A DNA stretch of 64,000 bases from Rubritalea profundi (GTDB lineage Bacteria > Verrucomicrobiota > Verrucomicrobiia > Verrucomicrobiales > Akkermansiaceae). Below are positions 44,597 to 53,934 of the stretch, one piece after another; position 1 is the stretch's first letter, and each line of letters starts with the position of its first letter. Both the position numbers and the translations under genes were made by a program. The notes under the pieces were generated by a model. It made no database searches. It saw nothing but the letters and a program-made list of their open reading frames with translations, and was not told where the DNA came from. Location: the NCBI RefSeq assembly GCF_002954445.1, contig NZ_MQWA01000001.1:3803780-3867779 (forward strand), written 5' to 3'.

Positions 44597-45685
44597 CTAG
44601 AGTTCCAATTGAGCACGTATCGATGCTCTCTGGATTTTCCCTAGTGATGAGCGTGGGAACTTAGGCTGTAAATGTATTGTCTGTAGTGTCTCAACTCCAC
44701 GAAAGCCACTTAAATCAATGGGCTTAGCGGACTCAATCACAGGAATGAGAAGTACTCCTCTACGTTCATCAGCAACTGTCAGAACAATAGCACTACACAA
44801 CGTTTGCTGCTCAATCCGTTGCTCTATGGAAGTGATATCCACCAACTCTCCGAGCACTTTGACCAACGAATCAGCTCTCCCGAGAACCCGGATTCCATCA
44901 CCCTCGAGTTCGACTAAATCTTGGGTGGTGAACCAGCCATCCACTTTTGGGTCCACGAAGGAAAACTCTCCTTCTTCCTCAATCACATACCCACTGAAAC
45001 CAGCCTCGCCTCGCCACTCTAGCACTCCACTAGTATGAACTCGGGTCTCCCAGCCATCAAGGATGCTTAAAAAGCCATCACCTGTATCACCAGTTGCAAC
45101 CTGCGATGCTGCCTCAGTCATGCCGTAGCTGCGCAGCACTGGCCAACCCAAAGCTTTCGCTTTTGCGTAGTGTGCATCGCTCAAGCTCCCGCCACCAACA
45201 ACAACATGCTTCACACAGCAAGGTGCCACACAGCGTGACTCTATGAGGTCAACCACCTGAGTTGGTACTAATGAAATACACTCACAGCTATTCTCATACA
45301 CAAAGCGAGTAAACGCCACTGGAGCCCACTTCTGATGAAATACCTGGCAGTGACCACCACTGAGGAACGAACGTACTAAAACCCCAAAACCACCCACATG
45401 GTGGATAGGTAAGGCTAATCCCCATCGAGCACCAGTCTCAATGCCTAATGTCTGATTTACTACCCTAGCAGAGGCTAACAGTGCAGACTTTGATAGCGCG
45501 ACCCATTTAGCCGCGCAGCTTGAGCCACTCGACTGAAAGAGCACATGATTCTTTAAAACACTCTGCGCTCTCACCCACTGCTCAAGGGATAAAAAATTCG
45601 CGTCAGCCAATTGAGTATTGTGCATTACAAAACATGACTCATCATGCCAGAATGCGGGCTCTAGAAACTGACAATGGCAAATCAT
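44597..45685 (-). CDS. menE: o-succinylbenzoate-CoA ligase (MenE-like, short form)
   Basis: AMP-forming acyl-CoA ligase of the menaquinone pathway. 362 residues, about 100 fewer than E. coli or Bacillus MenE; the start of the large domain is reduced. Motifs: the P-loop-like SSGSSCAAKWVALSKSALL, ALPIHHVGGFGVLVRSFL, RSYGMTEAASQVATGD, GWFTTQDLVELEGDGIRVLGR and the C-terminal Lys in FPRSSLGKIQRA. It overlaps menC by 4 bp, which supports the assignment. The short length and the non-canonical SSGSSC loop (usually TSGSTG) are features of this lineage, by inference. Confidence 0.86.
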   Translation of the reverse strand: MICHCQFLEPAFWHDESCFVMHNTQLADANFLSLEQWVRAQSVLKNHVLFQSSGSSCAAKWVALSKSALLASARVVNQTLGIETGARWGLALPIHHVGGFGVLVRSFLSGGHCQVFHQKWAPVAFTRFVYENSCECISLVPTQVVDLIESRCVAPCCVKHVVVGGGSLSDAHYAKAKALGWPVLRSYGMTEAASQVATGDTGDGFLSILDGWETRVHTSGVLEWRGEAGFSGYVIEEEGEFSFVDPKVDGWFTTQDLVELEGDGIRVLGRADSLVKVLGELVDITSIEQRIEQQTLCSAIVLTVADERRGVLLIPVIESAKPIDLSGFRGVETLQTIHLQPKFPRSSLGKIQRASIRAQLEL

Positions 45686-46644
45686 CTCAGCATTTCCCAG
45701 TTAAGCTCATCAATCAGATCATCAAACCCCAAACCAGTTCCAACTGGCGAACGCCATTCAGGCTGAACTGGTCCCATGCGGTCGATGAAAGCATTTGGCT
45801 CAAATAGGCCATGAGTCATCAGCCCAGCAACGGGATCGAGTAGCCCATAGAATCGTTTTTCTACCTTACCTGCACACCATGCCGCATAACATTGGCCAAT
45901 CGGGTGATCCATGTAGCTCGTGAGAACCAGACGCCAACCTTCTAACATAGCCTTGGCACAGACGGCAGTCACATCATCTAGTGCAGGTTTGATCACGGCG
46001 TAGCGAAACTGATTGCCTGCTATTGGTACATCGCGGTCGATCGCTAACGGCACGCCATAGACCTCACGAATCCCCTGCCAAGCTGGATCATCAGTGCGAC
46101 AAGGGTCTTCTAAAAAGTCGATCTTAGAGCGGAGCGATTCCCCCATGGACTTCACAAATTCGCGCAACTCCCCGCCACCTAAAACATTGTTAAAATCAAG
46201 TCTCCAGCGGAGTTCTGGATGGTCAGCGTGGACCTCATGCATCAACTGCAACTCAGCCGGCGCATCGCGGCCAGCCTTCATTTTCACCACATCAAAGCCA
46301 GCGGTCAGAGCCTCATCGATCTTATCCCTGCCCCCCACGATAGTAGCGTGGCTTCTAGGAACCCTCACACCATCGAACAGGCTAACACCAGCACGCCGCG
46401 CAGCACCATCGACCATCGCACATTTTACAGCAGCTCGCACCAGCGGCCTAAAAAGACGCCGATTCTTTAAGTCATCGAGCACCTCATCCAGCGATGGATC
46501 TCCAAGAACCTCCCATGGATGGATACAGCCCACTCCTCCATTGATAAGGATCAGAAGACCCTCGTGCGCAGTCCTGTCGGATCGGCTATTTAGGCCTCGT
46601 CTGCTGTGCAGTGTGTACCGATGAATGTAGATGGGCTCGCTCAT
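45682..46644 (-). CDS. menC: o-succinylbenzoate synthase
   Basis: Dehydratase of the enolase superfamily that makes o-succinylbenzoate. 320 residues. The C-terminal barrel has the Lys motif VVKMKAGRDAPAEL, metal ligands Asp in RWRLDFNNVLGGG and Glu in DFLEDPCRTDDPA, and then Asp in LAIDRDVPIAG and Lys in YAVIKPALDDVTA. The start (MSEPIYIHRYTLHSRRGLN) has the expected N-terminal capping domain. It lies 12 bp downstream of menA and overlaps menE. Confidence 0.9.
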   Translation of the reverse strand: MSEPIYIHRYTLHSRRGLNSRSDRTAHEGLLILINGGVGCIHPWEVLGDPSLDEVLDDLKNRRLFRPLVRAAVKCAMVDGAARRAGVSLFDGVRVPRSHATIVGGRDKIDEALTAGFDVVKMKAGRDAPAELQLMHEVHADHPELRWRLDFNNVLGGGELREFVKSMGESLRSKIDFLEDPCRTDDPAWQGIREVYGVPLAIDRDVPIAGNQFRYAVIKPALDDVTAVCAKAMLEGWRLVLTSYMDHPIGQCYAAWCAGKVEKRFYGLLDPVAGLMTHGLFEPNAFIDRMGPVQPEWRSPVGTGLGFDDLIDELNWEMLR

Positions 46645-46656
46645 GATCGTTATCCG

Positions 46657-47538
46657 TTAGATAACACAGGCAAGGGTGAAGAGGATAGCAAAAAGGATCA
46701 ACTGGATACCACCTAGAGCTAAAAATTTATTGTACTTCGCACTCGGTGGTTCCTCGCGGACATTCCCCCATATCCTCACCCCGAGAATGATAAACATAGA
46801 ACTCCCGAGCCAAAGGCTCATTTGGCTCATACAGAGCCAAGCTAGCGAGAGAAAAAACGCCCCGAAAATCTCGATCGCGACCACCCGCTTACCCCAACAT
46901 TCACCAAGCTTTACAGCAAGCGTGTTCTTAGAATTTCCAGCGTCCTCTTCACGGTCGCGCAGGTTGTTGATGGAAATCAGCACAGCACTGAGCAATCCAA
47001 GCTGAATACCTAAAAGTAATCCCTCTATTGGCCACCTCCCTAACTGAACAAAAATAGTGCCCATCACAGCGATTACACCAAAAAACAGGATCACAAAGAT
47101 TTCACCTAAACCACGGTAGGCCAGCGGTACTGGCCCACCAGTGTAGCCATAACAAAGGTAGAGCGAGGGCAAGCCGATTGCCACCATCGACCAGCCACGT
47201 GCCTGAAATAAGAACCATCCAAAAACAGCAGCTACTAACAAGCACCCCAGAGCGGCCCCATACACCTGGCCCCGGCTGAGTAGGCCTGATGCCGTAGCGC
47301 GCACTGGGCCGAGCCTGCGCTCAGTGTCGGCGCCCTTGTCGTTGTCGATAGCATCGTTAAAAAAGTTTGTCCCTATCTGGATCCACACCGCTCCCATTAA
47401 AGTACAAAGCGCCAGCCACCCATCAAACTCCCCCTCGAGCTTCCAAGCCAGCATACAACCTAACCACACGGGAACAATCGCCGCAGGCAATGTCTTTGGC
47501 CGTGCCGCTAGAATGCAGGATTTGAGCGTGCTGTTCAT
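46657..47538 (-). CDS. menA: 1,4-dihydroxy-2-naphthoate polyprenyltransferase
   Basis: Inner-membrane UbiA-family prenyltransferase that joins the side chain to the naphthoquinone ring. 293 residues with nine hydrophobic segments. Both Asp-rich motifs are visible: NFFNDAIDNDKGADTERR (first) and NLRDREEDAGNSKNTLAVKL (second). LAARPKTLPAAIVPVWLG at the N-terminus is typical of MenA. Next gene in the menH-menA-menC-menE order; a 296-bp gap separates it from menH. Confidence 0.93.
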   Translation of the reverse strand: MNSTLKSCILAARPKTLPAAIVPVWLGCMLAWKLEGEFDGWLALCTLMGAVWIQIGTNFFNDAIDNDKGADTERRLGPVRATASGLLSRGQVYGAALGCLLVAAVFGWFLFQARGWSMVAIGLPSLYLCYGYTGGPVPLAYRGLGEIFVILFFGVIAVMGTIFVQLGRWPIEGLLLGIQLGLLSAVLISINNLRDREEDAGNSKNTLAVKLGECWGKRVVAIEIFGAFFLSLAWLCMSQMSLWLGSSMFIILGVRIWGNVREEPPSAKYNKFLALGGIQLILFAILFTLACVI

Positions 47539-47559
47539 TGCAGTTGTCTAACCATAGAT

Positions 47560-47822
47560 TACGCAGATTATACAGATTCTTTTTCGTGGACAATCTATCT
47601 ATTCTTCGAGACAGATGGTGCGATGAAGCGATATAACCGCGAAATACGCTAAAAACACGAAAGCTTTGAGAGCCCGCACAATGGAACATCTCTACCACTA
47701 ATCCACACTAACGGCACGAATTTTTGCCTGTGTAACAAATCAAAAAATGATTTCCTAGGTGCGCCACCGCCGGCTTGGCAGTAAACAATTCCCGCAACAT
47801 TTCGCCAATTTCGCGGTCAAAG
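47560..47822. repeat. intergenic region with degenerate repetitive phrases
   Basis: The 296-bp gap between menA and menH holds no gene. It contains AT-rich phrases such as TAGATTACGCAGATTATACA, AACCGCGAAATACGC with AAAAACACGAAAG, and CCGCAACATTTCGCCAATTT followed by CGCGG. These resemble short phrases that recur in intergenic DNA of many unrelated bacteria. No ordered repeat unit could be defined by eye. Confidence 0.35.
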
Positions 47823-47834
47823 AGCTAGATCAAC

Positions 47835-48533
47835 CTAAGCATTAAGAAACTCCTGGACAGCCAAGGCAAACTCCTCTGGTTTCTCCCACGGGACACGATG
47901 TCCACAATCAGGCACAACGACGAGTTTTGCATTGGGGATCGCCTCTACTGCTGCTTTGGCCACCTTCAAAAACTTCGTGTCGCGTTCGCCTACAATCCAG
48001 AGCACCGGGCAAGTTACTTTTTCTAACTGCTGCAATAGATCCTCCTGCACTCCGACAGTCCAATCCATAAAGGAACGAGCTACCGCCTCTCGTCTGGGTT
48101 GGAGAGACCGGCGGTCGGGCATGGTGGCTCCATCCAAAACTCCCTGGGCATTCCATTCGTTGAGAAATGCGCTCCATTCGCCTTTCAGCGCCTTAGCTGC
48201 CCATGCTGCATCCAGCGCCTGCCGTGGTATTTTTCCCTCCTCTGCAATGCCAGTATGAGCCGAGACTATCACCGCTTTGCTCCACTTGGATGGATTCTCA
48301 ATCAACGCATGGAGAGCTAGCCTCCCCCCCATTGAATAACCTAACAACACAGGATTCTTAGCGTGCACTTCTTTATTGAATGCCGCGCCGAACTCACTAA
48401 TCGGCATAGGGCAACAGGCCAAAAATTGCCACAAATCAACACGCGCCAGCGGCACATTGTTTTGCTTCAATGTTACAGCTAAATCTTTCCAATCCGCAGC
48501 CATTCCAACCGCGCCATGTAATGCATATATCAT
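47835..48533 (-). CDS. menH: alpha/beta hydrolase, SHCHC synthase (MenH-like)
   Basis: Candidate for the menaquinone step that removes pyruvate to give SHCHC. 232 residues of the alpha/beta hydrolase fold. The nucleophile elbow is LLGYSMGGRLAL (Ser), with Asp in IVGERDTKFLK and His in DCGHRVPWEKPEEF. GYSMGGR and the short lid are typical of MenH. The start MIYALHGAVGMAADWKDLA carries the HG oxyanion motif at once. Assignment rests on motifs plus the neighbouring menA-C-E genes; some other hydrolase cannot be excluded. Confidence 0.82.
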   Translation of the reverse strand: MIYALHGAVGMAADWKDLAVTLKQNNVPLARVDLWQFLACCPMPISEFGAAFNKEVHAKNPVLLGYSMGGRLALHALIENPSKWSKAVIVSAHTGIAEEGKIPRQALDAAWAAKALKGEWSAFLNEWNAQGVLDGATMPDRRSLQPRREAVARSFMDWTVGVQEDLLQQLEKVTCPVLWIVGERDTKFLKVAKAAVEAIPNAKLVVVPDCGHRVPWEKPEEFALAVQEFLNA

Positions 48534-48541
48534 CTATTCTT

Positions 48542-49717
48542 TTATTGCCAAATTAGTCCACCAGCCACACCCGAAATCAACACCGCAAGCCATGCCGGAA
48601 TCTTGCGCGTCCCGAGAGCTAAGAATATGGGGATCACAATCAACAAATCAAGAGGTTCACTAACTATTTTAGCCTTAAACATGTGGACTAGCGCAGCGGC
48701 CAAAAGACCGACTACGGCGGCATTCGCCCCGATCACAGCTCCTTTCGCCCGTGGCATGGCTTTCAACCAATTCCATAATGGAACACCAACGACCAAGAGA
48801 AGCATTCCCGGCGCGAATATTGCGACAATACCTATGACTCCTCCCAACCAAGGGTTGCCGCCAATCCCCACTGAGGAACCAATGTAAGAAGCCAGAGTAA
48901 ACATCGGGCCAGGCACTGCCTGAGCTGCACCGTAACCAGCGAGGAACGAGTCCTGCTCCATCATTCCACCTCCCACAAAGCTCGTCTCCAACAACGGCAA
49001 CACAACATGGCCGCCGCCAAAAACAAGAGATCCCGCACGTAATAGACCAGCCACGGCATTCGCGCCCGATCCCATTTGCGCTAACAATGGCAAACAGCAG
49101 ATAGCTCCAATGAAAGCTAAAATACCCACCACACTCAGAATCGGTAGCTTACCTCGCTTCTCCCGATCTTCCTTCTTCACATGGACTTTTGATTCAGAAA
49201 ACAAATATGCACCAACGAGTCCACCGAGTAGAATAACTAAGGGTTGAAGCCATGCTTGTGATGCCAAAAGTAACAGCGCTAGTGAACCGAGAGCGACCAG
49301 TAACTGAGGGCGACCAGGACAAAGCTTCTTATACATACCAATGACTGCCAGCGCCACAATAGCAACGGCAGCAAGCTTCAACCCATGAATCCAACCAGTG
49401 CCTAGAGCATCAGAAATAGGCTGTAGTCCTACAGCGAGGAGGATCATCAAAATGGCTGAAGGCAGTGTGAATCCCAGCCAAGAACCTAAAGCTCCGTTCC
49501 AACCACCTTTCTCGTAACCAATAATCGCTCCGAGCTGGCTACTTGCAGGCCCTGGTAAAAACTGGCAAAGTGCCAGCAGCTCAGCAAAGCGTTCCTCACT
49601 GATCCAGCCATGCTTGACGACATAGGCGTCACGGAAATAACCCAAATGGGCTACAGGGCCACCAAATGACGTTAATCCAAGCTTGAGGGCAGCTAAGAAA
49701 CAAGTAATAAATTGCAT
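48542..49717 (-). CDS. chrA: chromate transporter (ChrA, CHR family)
   Basis: 391 residues with two homologous halves, each of five or six membrane segments. The first half has LGLTSFGGPVAHLGYFRDAY and LCQFLPGPASSQLGAIIGY, the second LRAGSLVFGGGHVVLPLLE and GYGAAQAVPGPMFTLASYIG, both signature motifs of the family. Fused long-chain form. It exports chromate by family; related proteins with other anions are known. It lies 8 bp upstream of menH, with no evident functional link, and is divergent from nadD. Confidence 0.92.
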   Translation of the reverse strand: MQFITCFLAALKLGLTSFGGPVAHLGYFRDAYVVKHGWISEERFAELLALCQFLPGPASSQLGAIIGYEKGGWNGALGSWLGFTLPSAILMILLAVGLQPISDALGTGWIHGLKLAAVAIVALAVIGMYKKLCPGRPQLLVALGSLALLLLASQAWLQPLVILLGGLVGAYLFSESKVHVKKEDREKRGKLPILSVVGILAFIGAICCLPLLAQMGSGANAVAGLLRAGSLVFGGGHVVLPLLETSFVGGGMMEQDSFLAGYGAAQAVPGPMFTLASYIGSSVGIGGNPWLGGVIGIVAIFAPGMLLLVVGVPLWNWLKAMPRAKGAVIGANAAVVGLLAAALVHMFKAKIVSEPLDLLIVIPIFLALGTRKIPAWLAVLISGVAGGLIWQ

Positions 49718-49737
49718 AGCGCAAAGCTAGATATTCA

Positions 49738-50331
49738 ATGAACGAATCGCAAATGAAAATATGCCTATTTGGTGGCACCTTCGATCCCATCCACCTAGGC
49801 CACACTTTTATTGCTCATCAAGCAGTCTCTCAACTAGGGATAGATAAAGTCATCTTTCTCCCCTGCAAGCAATCTCCACATAAATTAGAGATGCAATCAG
49901 CGACTGCTGAGGAACGCCTCAAGATGTGTCAACTGGCTACATCCAAGCTGCCATGGGCAGAGGTTAGCGACTATGATCTCACTTCTCCCCCACCATCGTA
50001 TTCATGGCGCACCGCTGAGCATTTCAAGTCACTTTACCCGAATGCCCAGTTATTCTGGTTGATGGGAACCGACCAATGGCAATCAATCTCGCGCTGGGAT
50101 CGAGCCCACCATTTCGCAAATTTGCTAAGAATCATCGTCTACAGCCGCGATTCTGAAGCCATTCCCGTGAATGAATTCGAGTCGACATTACTCAACACTC
50201 TACAACATCCAGCTGCGGCGACGGTCGTCCGCCAGCAAATTGCGGCTAACCTCACTTCCCCCTGGCTCCACCCTCAAGTCGCCAGCTTAATCAAAAAAAA
50301 TCAGCTCTACCTCAAGTCGCCACTTGATTAA
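49738..50331 (+). CDS. nadD: nicotinate-nucleotide adenylyltransferase
   Basis: Adenylates nicotinate mononucleotide in NAD synthesis. 197 residues (192 if the second ATG at 49753 is used, which begins directly at the first strand MKICLFGG). GGTFDPIHLGHTFIA is the HxGH nucleotidyltransferase motif; VIFLPCKQSPHKLEM, MGTDQWQSISRWDRAHH and VYSRDSEAI complete the family. The usual C-terminal ISSTxIR motif is not seen; the C-terminus instead reads AAATVVRQQIAANLTSPWL, somewhat diverged. It comes just before a TPR protein on the same strand. Confidence 0.9.
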   Translation: MNESQMKICLFGGTFDPIHLGHTFIAHQAVSQLGIDKVIFLPCKQSPHKLEMQSATAEERLKMCQLATSKLPWAEVSDYDLTSPPPSYSWRTAEHFKSLYPNAQLFWLMGTDQWQSISRWDRAHHFANLLRIIVYSRDSEAIPVNEFESTLLNTLQHPAAATVVRQQIAANLTSPWLHPQVASLIKKNQLYLKSPLD

Positions 50332-50374
50332 ATCCCAATTCACTCCTCTAATATCAATTATAGAATCCACTCCT

Positions 50375-51196
50375 ATGAAAAAACTCGCTCTAATCGTAGC
50401 CGTCGCTCTGACCGCACCACAATTGATCGCCCAGGAATCAACTCCTACAGAAACCCCTGCTCCAGCTAAGAATGGGCCTACTGAGCGATACAAAAATGCC
50501 ATCAATGCATTTAGCAACTTACCGAAAGAGACCCGCATTGCCTTCGTTAAGCAGAAAAACGAAGCTGGTATCTTGTTCCAAAATAAGCGTATCTTTGAAT
50601 CTCTAGAGGCAACTCGTGAGTTGATTGATATTTTCCCAGATGACCCACAAGTCATCAACCTGCGTGGTGCGTGCTACGTCGAGCTCCGTGATTTCCCAAA
50701 GGCAATGGAACAATTTGTCCTTTCTAAAGACATCACAGGCCCATCACTCAATGTGCTTTTCAACATGGGAGAAGTTGCTTTCGTCTCGCGCGACTGGAAT
50801 AAGTCTATCGAGATTTTCAAACAAGCTCTAGAAATAGCACCCGAGAATGCGCTACAAATGAAGCGCCTCGTTGAGTTCAAAATTCTCCTTTCGCATATTG
50901 GTTTATCCAATGATGGTAAACTTGGCGCAGACGTTCGCAAATCACACGCAGAAACGGTCAAAGCCATGTCCGCCCTCTATGACTATCGTGACGACTCCCC
51001 TTTCTATTACTATGCTAACTCAGCCTTAAATTACTCCCTCGACAATAAAGAGAAAGGCCTACAATTTCTCAATAAAGGACGTCGTGTGTATTCAGGCTCA
51101 GCTCAGACACTTGCTTCATGGGAAGACACCATGACCGAGTTTGGCTACATCAAAAGTTACTATGGTGACGAGCAGAAACCTGCGGTAGAAGAGTAG
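50375..51196 (+). CDS. TPR-repeat protein with signal peptide
   Basis: The start is ATG 50375 (MKKLALIVAVALTAPQLIAQ), with a signal peptide ending near LIA-QE, 273 residues; the longer frame from 50324 has no signal character. A Pro/Thr-rich spacer (ESTPTETPAPAKNG) is followed by about three TPR-like helical repeats, including AGILFQNKRIFESLEATREL, DFPKAMEQFVLSKDITG and NKSIEIFKQALEIAPENALQ. It is expected in the periplasm as a protein-interaction scaffold. Function unknown. It is followed by a clear terminator. Confidence 0.75.
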   Translation: MKKLALIVAVALTAPQLIAQESTPTETPAPAKNGPTERYKNAINAFSNLPKETRIAFVKQKNEAGILFQNKRIFESLEATRELIDIFPDDPQVINLRGACYVELRDFPKAMEQFVLSKDITGPSLNVLFNMGEVAFVSRDWNKSIEIFKQALEIAPENALQMKRLVEFKILLSHIGLSNDGKLGADVRKSHAETVKAMSALYDYRDDSPFYYYANSALNYSLDNKEKGLQFLNKGRRVYSGSAQTLASWEDTMTEFGYIKSYYGDEQKPAVEE

Positions 51197-51220
51197 TCAG
51201 CGACTCACTTAAAAAAATTA

Positions 51221-51255
51221 AAGCCCGCACCGAACATTCGGTGCGGGCTTTTTTT
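51221..51255 (+). terminator. Rho-independent terminator between the TPR gene and clpB
   Basis: AAGCCCGCACCGAA and CGGTGCGGGCTT form a 12-bp stem with a short loop and a long T-run on the plus side; the left A-run makes it usable for clpB also. Confidence 0.9.
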
Positions 51256-51271
51256 ATCTCTAGAATACTAA

Positions 51272-53844
51272 TTAAGCTTTGCTAAAGACCACTTTCTTTG
51301 TGCTATCGAGCTCGGCATGAATCGTGTCACCCTCGACAAACTTCCCGTCAAGAACATCTAAGCTCAAAGGGTCTAGCAAACACCGCTGGATAGCTCGCTT
51401 CAGCGGACGGGCTCCATAGGTGGGATCATACCCTTGTTCCGCGAGGTATTCGCGCACCTCTGCAGTTAAGTCTAGGCCGAGCCCTTGCTTAGCAAGCCGC
51501 TCACACACTCTATCAAGTTGTAGACCAATAATTTTTCCCAGCTCTTCTTTGTTGAGTCTATCAAAAATGAGAGTCTCATCGATACGATTGAGAAATTCTG
51601 GGCGGAAATGTGAGCGTAGTGCTTCATTCACCTTAGCTTCACGTTGTTCAGCATTCGACTCATCTACAATATACTGACTGCCAATATTAGAAGTCATTAT
51701 GAGCACTGTGTTTCGGAAATCTACCGTACGCCCTTGTCCATCAGTGATACGTCCATCATCTAGCACCTGTAGTAAAACATTGAATACATCGGGATGTGCT
51801 TTCTCTATCTCATCAAACAGAACCACACTGTAGGGCTTTCTCCTAACATGCTCGCTGAGCTGACCACCTTGGTCATAGCCGACGTAACCTGGAGGGCCCC
51901 GATTAGACGCGAGACAGCATGCTTCTCCATATATTCGGACATATCTATACGAACCATCGCCCCCTCATCATCAAAAAGGAATTCTGCTAACGCCTTGGAC
52001 AGCTCAGTCTTGCCCACACCAGTAGGACCAAGGAAGATAAAGGAACCAATCGGTCTGTCTTCATCCTGTAATCCTGCACGTGCTCGGCGCACGGCATTAG
52101 ACACTGCAACAATGGCTGGTCGTTGGCCTATGACTCGCTCACCCAGACGGGTTTCCATCTGCACTAACTTTGAGCGCTCACCCTCTTGTAGACGGCTTAC
52201 GGGGATGCCAGTCCAGCTAGCGACCACACCGGCGATATCCTCCTCCGTAACTTCTTCCGTTAAAATGCGTCCAACTTTCTGAATTTCATCTAACTTTAGC
52301 TTTGCCTCCTCAGCTTTTGTTTCAGCTTCCGGGATGCGACTATACGTTATTTCTGATGCTTTTGTCAGGTCTCCTTCACGCTTTGCTTGTTCCGCATCAT
52401 TTTTCAATGACTCTATGCTTTCCTGCGCGCTATTGACGATGGTAATGATCTCTTTCTCATTTTTCCATTGAGCCATAAGTCCATCTGACTTCTCCTTAAT
52501 ATTAGCCATTTCCTCCTTCACCTTTGCTAGCCGCTTTGCACTAGCTGGATCAGATTCTTTTTCTAAGGCTTGGCGCTCCATCTCTAACTGCATGACCTGG
52601 CGCTGCATTTGATCAATCTCTGTAGGCACCGAATCAAGCTCAATTTTCAGTCGTGATGCAGCCTCATCAACAAGATCTATAGCTTTATCAGGTAGGAATC
52701 GGTCCGAGATATAGCGATCGCTCAATGTGGCAGCCGCCACAATAGCACTATCTTGAATACGCACTCCATGGTGTACTTCATAGCGCTCTTTTAAGCCGCG
52801 TAGGATTGCGATAGTGTCCTCAACACTAGGTTCGCCCACTTTGACGGGTTGGAACCTCCGCTCAAGTGCTGCATCTTTTTCGATGTACTTGCGGTACTCA
52901 TCAAGCGTGGTTGCACCGATCGTACGGAGCTCACCACGAGCCAATTGTGGTTTAAGTAAATTAGAAGCATCGACAGCGCCTTCACTAGCACCGGCACCGA
53001 CTATGGTGTGTAGCTCGTCAATGAAGAGAATGATCTCGCCATCAGATTCACTTACCTCTTTGAGGAAGGCTTTGAGACGCTCTTCGAATTCACCGCGGAA
53101 TTTAGCCCCTGCTACCATTGCTCCAATATCCATAGATATGAGTCGTTTCCCTTGCATCGATGTTGGTACATCCCCACTGACAATACGGCGGGCTAGACCC
53201 TCTGCAATAGCCGTCTTGCCCACACCTGGGTCACCAATCAGTACAGGGTTGTTTTTGGTGCGCCTACTTAACACTTGCATCAACCTTCGGATTTCATCAT
53301 CCCGTCCAATCACCGGATCGATTTTTCCTGCCCGAGCTAGGGCTGTTAGATCCGTGCCATATTTCTCCAGAGATTGGTACTTACCTTCTGGGTCCTCATC
53401 AGTGATTTTTTGGCTCCCGCGGACCACTTTCAGAGCTTGCTCTAACGTTGGCGCATCTAGACCATTCTCTTGCAACATTTCACCCGCTGGACCGCCTGAT
53501 TTGAGAGCGCCAATGAGGAAGTGCTCCACACTGATGAAATCGTCCCCCATAGATTTACGTGCTTGGTCAGCCTCATCCAAAATGGAGCGTAATCCATAAC
53601 TTGGTTGTGGCTGAGCATTACTGCCCTTCAAACTAGTCTCTGACGCCAGAGTACTAACGACTCCCGCTTTGAGCTTCACTAAATCAACCCCTGCTGATTC
53701 TAAAATAGGAACCACTATTCCTCCCTCTTGTTGGAGTAACTCCAACAAAACGTGCACGTCTTTTAACTCTGGGTGTGAAGAGCGAGTGGCTGTTTGTTGT
53801 GCTTGCTGCAATGCTTCCTGCAGCTTGATTGTCAATTTTTGCAT
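51272..53844 (-). pseudogene. clpB: ClpB disaggregase, interrupted by a single-base frameshift
   Basis: Hsp100 AAA+ chaperone that rescues aggregated proteins with DnaK. The first frame (53844 to about 51895) gives the N-domain (about 1-140), AAA-1 with Walker [18 protein letters not shown] (204-220), the coiled-coil middle domain (about 400-520) and AAA-2 with FLGPTGVGKTELSKALAE, then [12 protein letters not shown]. There it should read [19 protein letters not shown], but the frame shifts and ends 29 residues later. The correct sequence continues in the next frame from [20 protein letters not shown] to the end at 51272. The gap is a run of three G at 51894-51896 where four are needed. Repaired, the protein would be about 858 residues, the standard length. 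An assembly error is the simplest explanation because ClpB is strongly conserved. Confidence 0.9.
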
Positions 53845-53934
53845 TTGTTTTATTATAAAAATTTCCAGGCTCTCTGCGAGATCTATTTAATAGGATGTTT
53901 ACTTGAGTACCTTCTTTGGCGTACTATAACCTAT

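Noticed and set aside
51890-51900. Programmed ribosomal frameshift in clpB
   Set aside because: GGGGCCC is not a slippery heptamer of the X-XXY-YYZ type and ClpB is not known to use frameshifting.
52814-53599. A 261-codon plus-strand frame
   Set aside because: It is antisense to the conserved AAA-1 region of clpB; composition is Ser/Arg-rich, as expected for a shadow frame.
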